Source of the DNA: JBCBDX01 sp039822005
GTDB lineage: Bacteria > Pseudomonadota > Alphaproteobacteria > Rhizobiales > Rhizobiaceae
NCBI GenBank assembly: GCA_039822005.1
Contig: JBCBMZ010000003.1
Span: 1-64,000, forward strand
DNA: 64,000 nucleotides
Direction of reading: 5' to 3'
Shown here piece by piece: positions 44,082 to 53,100 of this stretch. Position 1 is the first letter of the stretch. Each line of letters opens with the position of its first letter. The notes below the pieces were generated by a model. It had not been told where the DNA came from and ran no database searches. It saw only the letters and a program-made list of their open reading frames with translations. The position numbers were made by a program, and so were the translations under genes.

Positions 44082-44089
44082 ATTTACCC

Positions 44090-45016
44090 CTATGTATTTT
44101 TGGCCCCAAAAGCGTTTCTATGGGCGAGGTTGCTTTCGCGCATGTAAGCAAGCAAAGCATTCTCGTCACCGGTACGAACGCTGTTGCTGAATTGGTCTAG
44201 CATTTCTATAAACTTTTCAACCGCCAATAATACGTTATCGCTGTTTTCGAGTAAAATATCTTTCCACATGGTTGGGTCAGACGCGGCAATGCGGGTAAAA
44301 TCCGAAAATCCGCCCGCAGAGTATTGCATATAGCCGCGCTCAGATTTCTGCTCATAGCGGGCGGCCGTCATCATCATGCAAAATGAAAGCAGGTGCGGCA
44401 AATGGCTGGTGACAGCCATCACCGTATCATGCTCCTCAGGTGTCATGACGGCGACATTGGAACCCACCCTCTGCCACAGGCTTTTCAATTTTTGAATGCG
44501 GGCTTCCGGGCAATCGGCAGAGGGGGTGATAACGAGCCAGCGGTCACTGAACATGGTTTTGGTGCCTGCATCGGGGCCAGATTTCTCCAGTCCGGCGATA
44601 GGATGCGCCGGGATGCAAAATACGTCCTTCGGTAGTTTTTGGCTAAAAGCGTTCGTGACCGATCCTTTCACCGAGCCGACATCGGTGACGATGCAATCAG
44701 GCGAAATGGCATGCGCGATCACGTCCAGCGTGGGCGCATATGCGCGAATAGGGATGGCCAGAATAATGACGTCTGCTTCATGCACCGCCTCGGCGATCGA
44801 AGAAGCTACCTGGTCGGCAAGTTTTAGCTGTTTGAGCTTTTGGGTCGTAATGACATCATTGTCATACACTGACAGCCTGTGCGCGCAACCGAACGCGCGA
44901 AACGCACGCAACACCGATGAACCCATCAACCCGCCGCCGATAACGGCGACATGTTTGGCTATCGCCGGTTCCATGGTTGGTACTTGGAAGTCTGCAATAG
45001 TTGCTGTCTCGTACAT
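44090..45016 (-). CDS. Prephenate (cyclohexadienyl) dehydrogenase, TyrA family
   Basis: Three ATG codons stand in a row at 45014-45022; the third is best placed for the AGGAG upstream. The protein of 308 residues has the Rossmann motif VAVIGGGLMGSSVLRAF, VTDVGSVKGSV, CIPAHPIAGLEKSGPDAGT and the helical C-terminal dimer domain (SHLPHLLSFCMM). It converts prephenate to 4-hydroxyphenylpyruvate or arogenate to tyrosine. A specialised copy inside an operon with an HPPD-like enzyme suggests a dedicated supply of 4-hydroxyphenylpyruvate. It is separated from the GST gene by 137 bases. Confidence 0.87.
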   Translation of the reverse strand: MYETATIADFQVPTMEPAIAKHVAVIGGGLMGSSVLRAFRAFGCAHRLSVYDNDVITTQKLKQLKLADQVASSIAEAVHEADVIILAIPIRAYAPTLDVIAHAISPDCIVTDVGSVKGSVTNAFSQKLPKDVFCIPAHPIAGLEKSGPDAGTKTMFSDRWLVITPSADCPEARIQKLKSLWQRVGSNVAVMTPEEHDTVMAVTSHLPHLLSFCMMMTAARYEQKSERGYMQYSAGGFSDFTRIAASDPTMWKDILLENSDNVLLAVEKFIEMLDQFSNSVRTGDENALLAYMRESNLAHRNAFGAKNT

Positions 45017-45153
45017 CATCATACTCCTGAAATCGATCGCAATTTACAGTTCAGACTTAAGGGTGCGCACACGGCATAAGCCGACCGGGCACCCAAGTGT
45101 CTCCATTTTGGCACTCTCATGAACCTGTTGTGTTGGATTGCCCCTGAAGTCTG

Positions 45154-46083
45154 TCAGCCGGTTCGCCACTCCAATTCGGTTGGTCCCAGCGGAATGGTCA
45201 TGGTCGGGTTAAGCTTCTTGTCCAGATAATAACCAAGTTTCGCCTTAGGCAGATCGAGAGTTTTGCGAATGGCATCAATCTCCATCATATCATGCACGTA
45301 CCGACAAACGTTCGGCAGGGTACGCAAAGGCACGAGGTTACACTTGAAAAGCTGCTCATAAATCGCCGTGAAGCGGAGCAGGGAGGGAACAAGATAAACA
45401 TCGCAGACCGTTATCGCGTCTGAGAGAATGTATGTCTTGTCGCTCAAATGCTCATTCAGCCAAAGCAGCGTTTCAGCAACGAGCCGAGCCTTTTCCTCAT
45501 AGACATCCTGCCGCTCGGCATTGCCGGCTTCATAAACCGCATTGGTCAGGCCGTGATAGATTTTCGCATTGAGTATCTCAATTTCTTCTTGCGAACCAAT
45601 CGGAAAGAGATCGGGCGTATTCTCTGTGTCATCGCCGATCATATTGAACCAACGAACGATGTCAGAAGACTCGTTGGAGAGGATCTCCTGATTGTCCGCG
45701 TCCCATAAGACGGGCACCGTAACCCGGCCTGTATAGTCTGCCAGGCTGAGCCTGTAGACCTCGTGAAGAAAACGGGCCTCTTTGCCGGCGCCGGGGATCG
45801 GATAACTGTCACCATTGCTGATCGAGTATCCCTCAATCCGAGGGCCCCAGGCGCCACTCATCGTGATAGTGCCTTCCAGGCCTTTGAGGTTGCGCGCAAT
45901 CATGGCTCGTTGCGACCAGGGGCAACTCCACGATGAAAACAGATGAATACGCCCCGGACGTGGGCGTGGGGGAGCCGATGACTTAATTCTGGTAAACTGC
46001 GATGCTTGGCGGACGAATTTTCCATCCTGCATACGCGGGTCGCTGGTACTTTCGGTCCATTCACCTTGAATCATCATGCCCAT
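45154..46083 (-). CDS. Xi-class glutathione S-transferase (glutathionyl-hydroquinone reductase-like)
   Basis: The 309-residue protein has the Xi-class layout: long N-terminal lead, catalytic C54 in FSSWSCPWSQRAMIAR, VPVLWDADNQEILSNESSDI and a helical C-terminal domain with YHGLTNAVYEAGNAE. Enzymes of this class remove glutathione from glutathionyl-hydroquinones. The usual CPWAHR is CPWSQR here, so the His of the motif is lost. In this operon it suggests that a quinone intermediate forms, becomes thiolated and is rescued, or that sulfur is introduced on purpose. Confidence 0.85.
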   Translation of the reverse strand: MGMMIQGEWTESTSDPRMQDGKFVRQASQFTRIKSSAPPRPRPGRIHLFSSWSCPWSQRAMIARNLKGLEGTITMSGAWGPRIEGYSISNGDSYPIPGAGKEARFLHEVYRLSLADYTGRVTVPVLWDADNQEILSNESSDIVRWFNMIGDDTENTPDLFPIGSQEEIEILNAKIYHGLTNAVYEAGNAERQDVYEEKARLVAETLLWLNEHLSDKTYILSDAITVCDVYLVPSLLRFTAIYEQLFKCNLVPLRTLPNVCRYVHDMMEIDAIRKTLDLPKAKLGYYLDKKLNPTMTIPLGPTELEWRTG

Positions 46084-46101
46084 GACGGCTCTCCCTAAAG
46101 A

Positions 46102-47610
46102 TCAAAAACCGTCGATAAAGGTCTCGATCCGCTTGATCCAGTCATCCTTTGACGTGTTTCGATAAAGCCGCTGCTTAATCATGTCCGGTGCACCCATATG
46201 GAACCGCTCATAGAGTTGCGTACGGGCACCAAAACTCGACTGGCTCATGTCTCCGGCCAACGCCATCAGGCGCATTTGCCGATCAACGGAAGGCGACTCT
46301 CCCTTGAACCAACTGCCCACCAGATGGCCGATGCCGGGTATGGCGCAGTCTGCTTCGCTACCGGTTGGAATAAGGGCGCTTCCCGCAACATCTTCCATCA
46401 CCTGAACCGCCCGCTCAGACGCCTCAACGCCAAAGAGCCGGTAGGCATCGCTTGCCGCAGGTCGCAGATAGCCAGCCTCGGTGATCTCCGCATCTTCCTC
46501 CATGGCGCGAAGGCATGCTTTGAGAACCGCAATATCTTTGACAATCTCGCCCAGTCTGGTCGTGATCGGCGGGAAACCGGACTTGCCATCATACTGGCAC
46601 AAGAGTTCCAAAACGGCTGCAAAGGCCTCCAGTTTCGATATCACGCGAATAAGCGTGACATATCCTGACCATGGTGGGTTGATCAGGCCAATAAGTTGCG
46701 AAACCAGCTTGGGATTTTTGTAGATGAAAACCCGTTCCCACGGGATTGTCACATCATCGAAAATCAATGTGGCATCGAGATCGTCAAAGCGGGTTGATAG
46801 CGGCAGGCGAGACTTGTCACGATGCGCGCCGTAGGCATCGCGGCAAATGATATGCAGTCCGGGCGCGTTCATCGGTATTGCGAACGCCAGCGACTGATCC
46901 ACCTCATCTTCTTTCCGGGGGCGATTCGGATAAACGATGGCCTCATCGCAAAGCGGGCTCAGCGTGGCCAGGTTTTTCAATCCGCGCACAATAATCCCTT
47001 GATCGGTTTCCTTGACCACACGCAGGATCAAATTTGGATCGTGCTGATCATTGGCCGACTTGGTTCTGTCAAAGAACTGGTCATTGAGCGCATGGGTAAG
47101 TGCCAAATCATTGCGAGCGCAATAATCAAGATATTGACCGGCATTATGCGCCAACTGCTCATCAAATTTGGACAGATAAGGGATCGCATTTTTAAGGCCA
47201 ACGACGAGGTTGGCACAAAAATCCGGAAAACGTCCCATGTAGCCCAGAGTTGCATCCGACCAAATTTGAGTATTCTCACGCTTGAGAAAGAGCTCTTCTT
47301 TCGTTCGCGGTGCGAGATAACTCGCCGAGATGCGGGTGCCGCTATCATCAAGGATCGTCATACGATCTTGATGGGTGGCGTCATGCTGCAGGTCATAAAG
47401 GTCCGCAAGCGTGTCAACGCCACCTCTAAAACCATCAGCTTTTGTAACATCTGTGATTTGTTTGCCGGCAAGCCAGACGGAACGCCCGTCACGCAAGCCG
47501 TCGCGATATTGTTCGCCGGTGCGAATGCCTAAACCGTTGTTCAGTCCAAGGCCCGGCGTAAGCGCATGTACATCCGACGCAAAATCCAGGATAGCTTCCG
47601 AGTGGCTCAT
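46102..47610 (-). CDS. HpaB-family flavin-dependent aromatic hydroxylase
   Basis: The 502-residue protein resembles the large component of 4-hydroxyphenylacetate 3-monooxygenase: RTGEQYRDGLRDGRSVWLAG, a middle domain with FAIPMNAPGLHIICRDAYG, DDVTIPWERVFIYKN and a helical end with FGARTQLYERFHMG. Such enzymes use free FADH2 supplied by a partner reductase to hydroxylate phenols ortho to the OH group. No HpaC-like partner lies in the window. GGAGGT precedes the ATG, and the start overlaps the aminotransferase stop (ATGA). Confidence 0.88.
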   Translation of the reverse strand: MSHSEAILDFASDVHALTPGLGLNNGLGIRTGEQYRDGLRDGRSVWLAGKQITDVTKADGFRGGVDTLADLYDLQHDATHQDRMTILDDSGTRISASYLAPRTKEELFLKRENTQIWSDATLGYMGRFPDFCANLVVGLKNAIPYLSKFDEQLAHNAGQYLDYCARNDLALTHALNDQFFDRTKSANDQHDPNLILRVVKETDQGIIVRGLKNLATLSPLCDEAIVYPNRPRKEDEVDQSLAFAIPMNAPGLHIICRDAYGAHRDKSRLPLSTRFDDLDATLIFDDVTIPWERVFIYKNPKLVSQLIGLINPPWSGYVTLIRVISKLEAFAAVLELLCQYDGKSGFPPITTRLGEIVKDIAVLKACLRAMEEDAEITEAGYLRPAASDAYRLFGVEASERAVQVMEDVAGSALIPTGSEADCAIPGIGHLVGSWFKGESPSVDRQMRLMALAGDMSQSSFGARTQLYERFHMGAPDMIKQRLYRNTSKDDWIKRIETFIDGF

Positions 47611-48602
47611 TGATTACCTCCAGCTGCTAGTTGTTTGGTTTCAGGGTAAAACACGGGTTCACACCAGTGCTCGAATTCCGGAACACGGCATTCCACGGCA
47701 TCGAAGTAGACCTTTTGAATGCTGCTTGTGACGTCACCGACGCCGCCCGTTCCGATGGGAATCCCGTCCACGCTTGTCACGGGAATGATCTCTGCAATTG
47801 AACCGCAGATAAAAACTTCATCAGCAAGATAGAGTTCGGACCGGTCAATATCCTTCTCAACAACCGAAAGTCCGAGCTTCTTCCTGGCGATTTCGATAAC
47901 GCAATCGCGGGTAATGCTCTCCAGAATGTCTGCATCCGTTGGCGGGGTGATCAGCCGGTCATCACGCATTGCAAAGATGCAGGCGCCGGGTGCTTCACAG
48001 ACTTTGCCATTACGGTTGAGCAACAAGGCCATGTCATAACCGGAGGCCACAACTTCATTTTGCGCCAACCGGCTGTTTTGATAGTTGGAGCCGATTTTGA
48101 TCCGTATCGGCATGGTGTCATCGGCAAGACGACGCCATCCGCTGATACCTGCCGAAATCCCGTTTTCGGTCATCGGCGAGCGTCCCATCGGTACGGCCGT
48201 TATATGCGCACCTGTGGGCGTGGTGCTGGCCAGTGGATCACCGGGACGGGGAAAGCCAAAATAGACCACCAAATTGGCCTGCGCATGTTGTTGAAAGCCA
48301 ATTTTGTCAAAGAGATCGGCTGCCGCCTGCGCCAACTCCTGGGAGGAAAATGGTGCTGCCATCCGCATGATTTTCATGGATTGTTCGAGCCGACGAAGAT
48401 GATCAGCCAAGCGGAACATATACAGTTGCTGATGATCATCGTTCCAGTAGGCACGTAGACCTTCAAAGACGTTGGCACCGAAAAATCCGCCTTGGGTGCG
48501 AACATGAACCGTGCAGTCTTCCCACTTGACGAATTCACCGTCGAGCCAGGCATATTCGGGATGCGGCGAGGGGTAGGTACTGATAGGCAGTCGATTTTCC
48601 AT
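47607..48602 (-). CDS. Class IV (branched-chain type) aminotransferase
   Basis: The preferred start is ATG 48602 (MENRLPISTYPSPHPEYAWL) with GGGGA upstream; ATG 48614, overlapping the exporter stop, is an alternative. About 331 residues show fold-type IV PLP features: GGFFGANVFEGLRAYW, the lysine in IRIKIGSNYQNSRLAQNEV, and LYLADEVFICGSIAEIIPV. The group includes BCAT, ADC lyase and D-amino-acid transaminases. In this operon it could transaminate an aromatic keto acid, but residues that would decide its substrate cannot be judged by eye. Confidence 0.83.
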   Translation of the reverse strand: MENRLPISTYPSPHPEYAWLDGEFVKWEDCTVHVRTQGGFFGANVFEGLRAYWNDDHQQLYMFRLADHLRRLEQSMKIMRMAAPFSSQELAQAAADLFDKIGFQQHAQANLVVYFGFPRPGDPLASTTPTGAHITAVPMGRSPMTENGISAGISGWRRLADDTMPIRIKIGSNYQNSRLAQNEVVASGYDMALLLNRNGKVCEAPGACIFAMRDDRLITPPTDADILESITRDCVIEIARKKLGLSVVEKDIDRSELYLADEVFICGSIAEIIPVTSVDGIPIGTGGVGDVTSSIQKVYFDAVECRVPEFEHWCEPVFYPETKQLAAGGNQ

Positions 48603-48613
48603 AATCGTCCCCA

Positions 48614-49282
48614 TTAGTTGAACTCGACAATTAACCGGCTGATCACAATCCACAGCAGGAACAGGCCGGTCAGACCTTTGGCGATCCCGTGCCAGGATGT
48701 TTTTTGCAGATATGGGCGCAACGGATAGACGGCGGTGGACAGGACAAGCCCCCACGTTGCAGCGCCCAAGACGATCATGAAAATGAGTAACGTCACGGAG
48801 GTGGCGGTCACGCCATCATGATCAACAAGTCCGCTGACGCCGAGCCAAAAAGCAATGCTCCATGGGCTTGTCGTTGTAAGCAAGAGGCCGAGCAAAAAAC
48901 CGTTTCTGGTGCTCTTGAGCGCCGGAACCTCGACGGTGGTTACACCGCTCTGCCAGAGCCTTAAATCATTAAAGGACTGATAGAGGTAATGGCAGGCAAG
49001 TATGAGAAGGATCGCAAGACTGACATAGATCAGGGCGCCCGAGTCAAGCAGGATCACCGCCAGCGCCGACGTGCCCAGAAAGATCGCAAGCGCCCAAATC
49101 GCATCGCCTGCGACGCCGCCAAGGCACAGGCTGTAGCCCGCCCAAAAGCCGTGCAGGCTGCCGCGCCGCACAATCTCCATGTTCACCGGTCCGGGCGGCC
49201 ATGCAACCGACCAACCCAGCAGAAAGCCGATAATGGCCGTGCTGAGCGGCGTGGCGCTCCCAAGTGTCGCTAAAGCTTCCAC
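48614..49282 (-). CDS. LysE/RhtB-family exporter
   Basis: The start is GTG 49282 (VEALATLGSATPLSTAIIG), preceded by GGTAGGTG and only seven bases after the HPPD-like gene; the longer frame runs into that gene. The 222 residues form about six membrane helices with the LysE motif GWSVAWPPGPVNMEIVRRG and GYSLCLGGVAGDAIWALAIF. LysE proteins expel amino acids and related small molecules. An exporter in the middle of the operon argues that the pathway produces something that leaves the cell. Confidence 0.82.
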   Translation of the reverse strand: MEALATLGSATPLSTAIIGFLLGWSVAWPPGPVNMEIVRRGSLHGFWAGYSLCLGGVAGDAIWALAIFLGTSALAVILLDSGALIYVSLAILLILACHYLYQSFNDLRLWQSGVTTVEVPALKSTRNGFLLGLLLTTTSPWSIAFWLGVSGLVDHDGVTATSVTLLIFMIVLGAATWGLVLSTAVYPLRPYLQKTSWHGIAKGLTGLFLLWIVISRLIVEFN

Positions 49283-49289
49283 GTTGCAC

Positions 49290-50267
49290 CTACCGCTGTA
49301 CCTGTTGCGCCATTTCGCGTTCAACGGCTTTGAACAACGACTTGATGTTACCGGAACCAAAACCTTTGCTGCCGCGCCGCTCCACAAGCTCGATAAAGAC
49401 CGTCTTGCGCTCGAAGACCGGTTTGGTGAAGGCTTGCAGCAATTGGCCGCCTTTGTCCTCGTCGACGAGGATGTTGGAGCCTTTCAGCGCATCAAGCGGA
49501 TAGGGTAGATCGGCGATTTCCGCGCCCAATTCGTCATAGTAGGTCGCCGGCACCTGCAGCATTTCAAGACCATTGTGCGTCATCCAATTGGCGTTGTGGA
49601 CGATGTCTTGAACCTGAAAAGCGATGTGTTGCACGCCTGCGCCACCAAACTCGTCAATAAATGTCTGGATTTGGCTTTTCTTGGGGCCGTCTTGCGGCTG
49701 CATGAAAACCAGCTTGGTGGCCTCATTCTCGTCTGTCAGAACGACTGAATTCATCGCGCTGACGCCAGTGACCACATATTCCTCATGGCTTGTGTGCAGC
49801 TCAAACACGTCGCGATAGCGGTCGGTGATGAGGCCGAATTCATGTTCCGGGAGGCATATGGCCAAATGGTCGATGGCCAGAACGTCAAACCCCACGGTGT
49901 CGCTATAGAAGTGTTCGTGATCAGAGCTGTCGCTCCAAATCTGGTGAACAAGACCGGGATAAATCTCGATCGACGCGTTCGAGGCGGAATAAAACAGGAC
50001 TTTTGCGCCCGCCTTTTTCGCGCGCTCTACGGTCGCTTCCACGCTGTCGACGATAAAACTGACCTGTTTTATCGACGTGCCGTGTCGCGCGACCAGCGTC
50101 TCATTTTCTCCCGGCGCTGCCAGGCGAACAATGGCACCGCCATTTTGAAGCACCAGTTCACTGCCATTTTCGCGGATCGTGCGAAACGATAAACGATCCT
50201 TGAAAAGGTTCACCAGTTTTTCAAAGTCAGGGCCAACAAACTCGATATCTTTAATCGCTAGGGACAT
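49290..50267 (-). CDS. 4-Hydroxyphenylpyruvate dioxygenase-like enzyme
   Basis: The 325-residue protein has two VOC domains. The C-terminal one carries the iron triad H134 (VLAIDHLAIC), H214 (GAGVQHIAFQVQ) and E293 (VFIELVERRG), followed by the diagnostic end KGFGSGNIKSLFKAVE. HPPD converts 4-hydroxyphenylpyruvate to homogentisate; the close homolog HmaS makes 4-hydroxymandelate and cannot be excluded. It is slightly shorter than typical bacterial HPPD (about 350). It lies 11 bases after the flavin monooxygenase gene. No homogentisate dioxygenase is nearby, so degradation is not the evident purpose. Confidence 0.88.
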   Translation of the reverse strand: MSLAIKDIEFVGPDFEKLVNLFKDRLSFRTIRENGSELVLQNGGAIVRLAAPGENETLVARHGTSIKQVSFIVDSVEATVERAKKAGAKVLFYSASNASIEIYPGLVHQIWSDSSDHEHFYSDTVGFDVLAIDHLAICLPEHEFGLITDRYRDVFELHTSHEEYVVTGVSAMNSVVLTDENEATKLVFMQPQDGPKKSQIQTFIDEFGGAGVQHIAFQVQDIVHNANWMTHNGLEMLQVPATYYDELGAEIADLPYPLDALKGSNILVDEDKGGQLLQAFTKPVFERKTVFIELVERRGSKGFGSGNIKSLFKAVEREMAQQVQR

Positions 50268-50278
50268 GATTCATTCCA

Positions 50279-51862
50279 TCAGGCTGCTTGGGTTGAAACT
50301 GCGGTTGGGGTTGCGATGTCGCTGACCTCGACACCGCAACGGTGCAGGGCAAGGCGAGCGCCGCTGATAATGTCGTCGTAAAGCTGGTCGGCGACATAAC
50401 CATCCGGCCGGGTGATGATCGCGGTAACGCCTCTTCGAAGCATCGCCTCCTCAAGCGCTGGATGTCCGACGATTATTTCTTCCTCAAGAGGGATCACCTG
50501 GAGGTGCCGCGAAAGCTCAAGGCGCTGCAATTCGGTGACGCTTTGGATTCGGACAAATATGCTGAAGCCGCGTGAAGAAAGGGTACGCGCAAAGGAGCGC
50601 TGAACCGCAAAGTTCGGCATCAATTCGCCTGTCTTGACGGCAAATTCTGTTGAAGCGCCAAACGCGGACAATCCTTGATAGGACGTTGGCTCGGACATTT
50701 TCCCGCTGTTCACCAATCGGTTCAGGCGCGGATAGTGAGATGAGACGCGAAGGAGATTGTTTCTGTAAAAACGATGGAGCCGCGTTGGTGGCACCATAAA
50801 CCGTATCGTTGCGCCGGTGATCTCGATGTTTTCCTTGGCCGCGCGGTGGCGCTCCTCATGAAACGTGTTGAGCAAAGAGGCATCAGCCCGTGTGGACATC
50901 ACGTAAGCCAGCTTCCATGCAATGTTTTCTGCATCTTGCAGGCCGGAATTCATGCCCCGGGCACCGAAAGGGGGGAGGGCGTGGGCGGAATCTCCGAGCA
51001 GGAAGATCCGACCTACATTGAGCCGCTCAGCATATTTCTGGTGAAACTGGTAAGTGGAGGCCCACTCCACATCGATCGGAACATTGCCCGCCAGCATCTG
51101 AATACGCGGTACAATGCGTTCTTCGGTGATTTCAGCTTTCGGATCGCTGTCGGGCGACAATTGCCAATCGATGCGCCAGTAGTCACCCGGCTGAGGGTGA
51201 ATGACAATTTGTCTGCCAGCATTCGATGACGCGTTGAACCAGAAACGGCGTTCCTTGGGCCAATCGGCTTTGAATTTTGCATCCACAATCAGGAACCGGT
51301 CTTGATGGACCCTGCCAAGCCAGTCAATGCCAGCCAATTTGCGCACCGTACTGCGAACGCCATCACAACCCAAAAGGTAGGCGCCGGTGATCTGATGGTT
51401 TTGGCCGTCGACATCATAGGTCGCCGTGACGCTTTCGGAAATGTCGCTATCGGGATCGGTAATGTGTATCAGTTCCGCGCCCCAGATTAGTTCGACATTT
51501 CCCGTCGCCAGCGCGGCTTCGCGCAGCTCCGTCTCAACGCGCCACTGCGGCAGGTTTGTAAAGGCTGGGCTGCCCGTTTCGCTGGCGGGAAACTTGGTCG
51601 CTCTGATTTCAGTTTCACCAACATAGGTGCGTGAGATGTTCCACTGGCAACCCATAGAAACGATGGCAGACTTGCACCCGACATTGTCTAGCAGATCGAG
51701 CACGTCTGATTGGACACAAAGTGCCTTGGAACCCCGTTTTGACGGGCTAATCAGCCGCTCCAGGACAACAACTTTGGTGCCCAGACTTCCCAGTCTTGCC
51801 GCCGCATATAGGCCGGCTGGACCGGCTCCTACAATTATAACCGGAAGTTGATCGTTCTTCAT
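50279..51862 (-). CDS. FAD-dependent aromatic monooxygenase (PheA/MhpA type)
   Basis: The 527-residue protein has the three marks of class A flavoprotein monooxygenases: VIIVGAGPAGLYAAARLGSL near the N-terminus, YLLGCDGVRSTVRKLAG (DG motif), and FLLGDSAHALPPFGARGMNS (GD motif). A thioredoxin-like C-terminal domain follows, as in phenol hydroxylase and MhpA. It hydroxylates aromatic rings with NAD(P)H. It is the first gene of the eight-gene leftward operon and faces the LysR gene across 261 bases. A pathway with two different ring hydroxylases implies a highly oxygenated product. Confidence 0.88.
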   Translation of the reverse strand: MKNDQLPVIIVGAGPAGLYAAARLGSLGTKVVVLERLISPSKRGSKALCVQSDVLDLLDNVGCKSAIVSMGCQWNISRTYVGETEIRATKFPASETGSPAFTNLPQWRVETELREAALATGNVELIWGAELIHITDPDSDISESVTATYDVDGQNHQITGAYLLGCDGVRSTVRKLAGIDWLGRVHQDRFLIVDAKFKADWPKERRFWFNASSNAGRQIVIHPQPGDYWRIDWQLSPDSDPKAEITEERIVPRIQMLAGNVPIDVEWASTYQFHQKYAERLNVGRIFLLGDSAHALPPFGARGMNSGLQDAENIAWKLAYVMSTRADASLLNTFHEERHRAAKENIEITGATIRFMVPPTRLHRFYRNNLLRVSSHYPRLNRLVNSGKMSEPTSYQGLSAFGASTEFAVKTGELMPNFAVQRSFARTLSSRGFSIFVRIQSVTELQRLELSRHLQVIPLEEEIIVGHPALEEAMLRRGVTAIITRPDGYVADQLYDDIISGARLALHRCGVEVSDIATPTAVSTQAA

Positions 51863-51905
51863 AAGATATACGAAGCCCCTGATATTAACAAATATAAGAT
51901 TTGAT

Positions 51906-51949
51906 GTTTTATGAATACATTTAGTGATGGAGTGTAATGTTCATAAAAC
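51906..51949. promoter_or_regulatory. Inverted repeat in the LysR/operon promoter region
   Basis: GTTTTATGAA and TTCATAAAAC are perfect inverted arms separated by 24 bases, 44 bases upstream of the monooxygenase start. The region is very AT-rich. It is a good candidate site for the divergent LysR regulator. Confidence 0.6.
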
Positions 51950-52123
51950 AGTCGTGGCGTGTATAAAATATTCAAGACGGAACGTGTCATATTCAGGATA
52001 ATCAGAACAGACCGAAATTTTTAAAGTTTGTGTGCGTTTTTTTGTGCACTGCACAGCGGTTTCGAAATGGGAGGCGATCCGCAGCGGCTTTTACGGTCTT
52101 CAAGACGTTAAAGGTGCTTAGCC

Positions 52124-53062
52124 ATGGTCGTAAACAGACGAACTTCTGCGGTTCCATCCACAAAGATGCTGACCGCGTTTGAAGCAACGGGGCGCTTGGG
52201 TAGCGCCGTAAAGGCCGGACAGGAGCTGAACGTATCGCACACGACGATATCAAGGCACATCCATTCGCTCGAAGAACAACTCAACTTGAAGCTGTTCGAA
52301 CGCCATGGAAGTGGCTTGAAGTTGAGCAACAGCGGGCAGAGAATTTTCAAAGCCGTGTCCAAAACATTTGAAGACCTGGTGCGCACCCTGGACGAAGAGG
52401 CCCTCAACTCCAGCCTGAACCGCATCTTGATTTCGACAACCTCGTCGATAGCGCAAGGCTGGCTGTTGCAGCGCCTTGCCGAGTATCGTTTCACCGACCC
52501 GACCGTTGAGATCGAACTGACCGCGACGCAGGCGTTCGACGATATCGACAAAGACGAGATTGATGTGGTGCTGCGCATGGGGGACGGATCGTGGCCCATG
52601 CACCATCTTGAGCCCTTGTGTGACGATCTGATTTATCCGGTGTGCAGCCCCAGTTTCATGCAGGACAATGACGGAAAAGTCGATCTTGCAGCGCAGCCTT
52701 CCTCCTCCTTGGTCAACGATCTCGATCCGCTGTTGGATTGGTCGGAATGGGTGGGGGATTGTAAGGATGATGAAAATGTTGGGTGTATGCGCCTGCAAGG
52801 GGGAGAACTCTCCAGCGAAGCGGCAAAACGGGGGTTGGGTATTGCCCTAGTGCGCCATTTGACAGTCAGTGATGACATTGAGAGAGGGAACTTGGTGCCC
52901 GTTGGTAAAGACTTCAAGCTCGTCCGCAATGCCGTTTGGGTCGGCGGAGCCAGAAACTCACTCCACAAGGTACATGTGCGCCGTTTCCGCAGTTGGCTTC
53001 ACCGCGAAGCCAATCGAAACCTGACGGAGTTTTTGCATGAAACGCCCATTCGAGAGGCTTGA
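52124..53062 (+). CDS. LysR-family regulator (GcvA-like), likely controls the aromatic operon
   Basis: The 312-residue protein has a LysR helix-turn-helix (TAFEATGRLGSAVKAGQELN, then SHTTISRHIHSLEEQLNLKL, FERHGSGLKLSNSGQR) and a substrate-binding domain with VEIELTATQAFDDIDKDEID and GLGIALVRHLTVSDDIERG. The GcvA subgroup normally represses or activates a divergent operon in response to a small metabolite. AAAGGTG precedes the ATG. It faces the eight-gene operon, with an inverted repeat between. Confidence 0.87.
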   Translation: MVVNRRTSAVPSTKMLTAFEATGRLGSAVKAGQELNVSHTTISRHIHSLEEQLNLKLFERHGSGLKLSNSGQRIFKAVSKTFEDLVRTLDEEALNSSLNRILISTTSSIAQGWLLQRLAEYRFTDPTVEIELTATQAFDDIDKDEIDVVLRMGDGSWPMHHLEPLCDDLIYPVCSPSFMQDNDGKVDLAAQPSSSLVNDLDPLLDWSEWVGDCKDDENVGCMRLQGGELSSEAAKRGLGIALVRHLTVSDDIERGNLVPVGKDFKLVRNAVWVGGARNSLHKVHVRRFRSWLHREANRNLTEFLHETPIREA

Positions 53063-53100
53063 AAGCATACAGACGCATCAAGTTGATTGCGCGGGGTTTC

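Noticed and set aside
43524..51862. Tyrosine-degradation operon
   Set aside because: HPPD alone would fit, but prephenate dehydrogenase, the exporter, two extra hydroxylases and the absence of homogentisate dioxygenase and fumarylacetoacetase argue against it.
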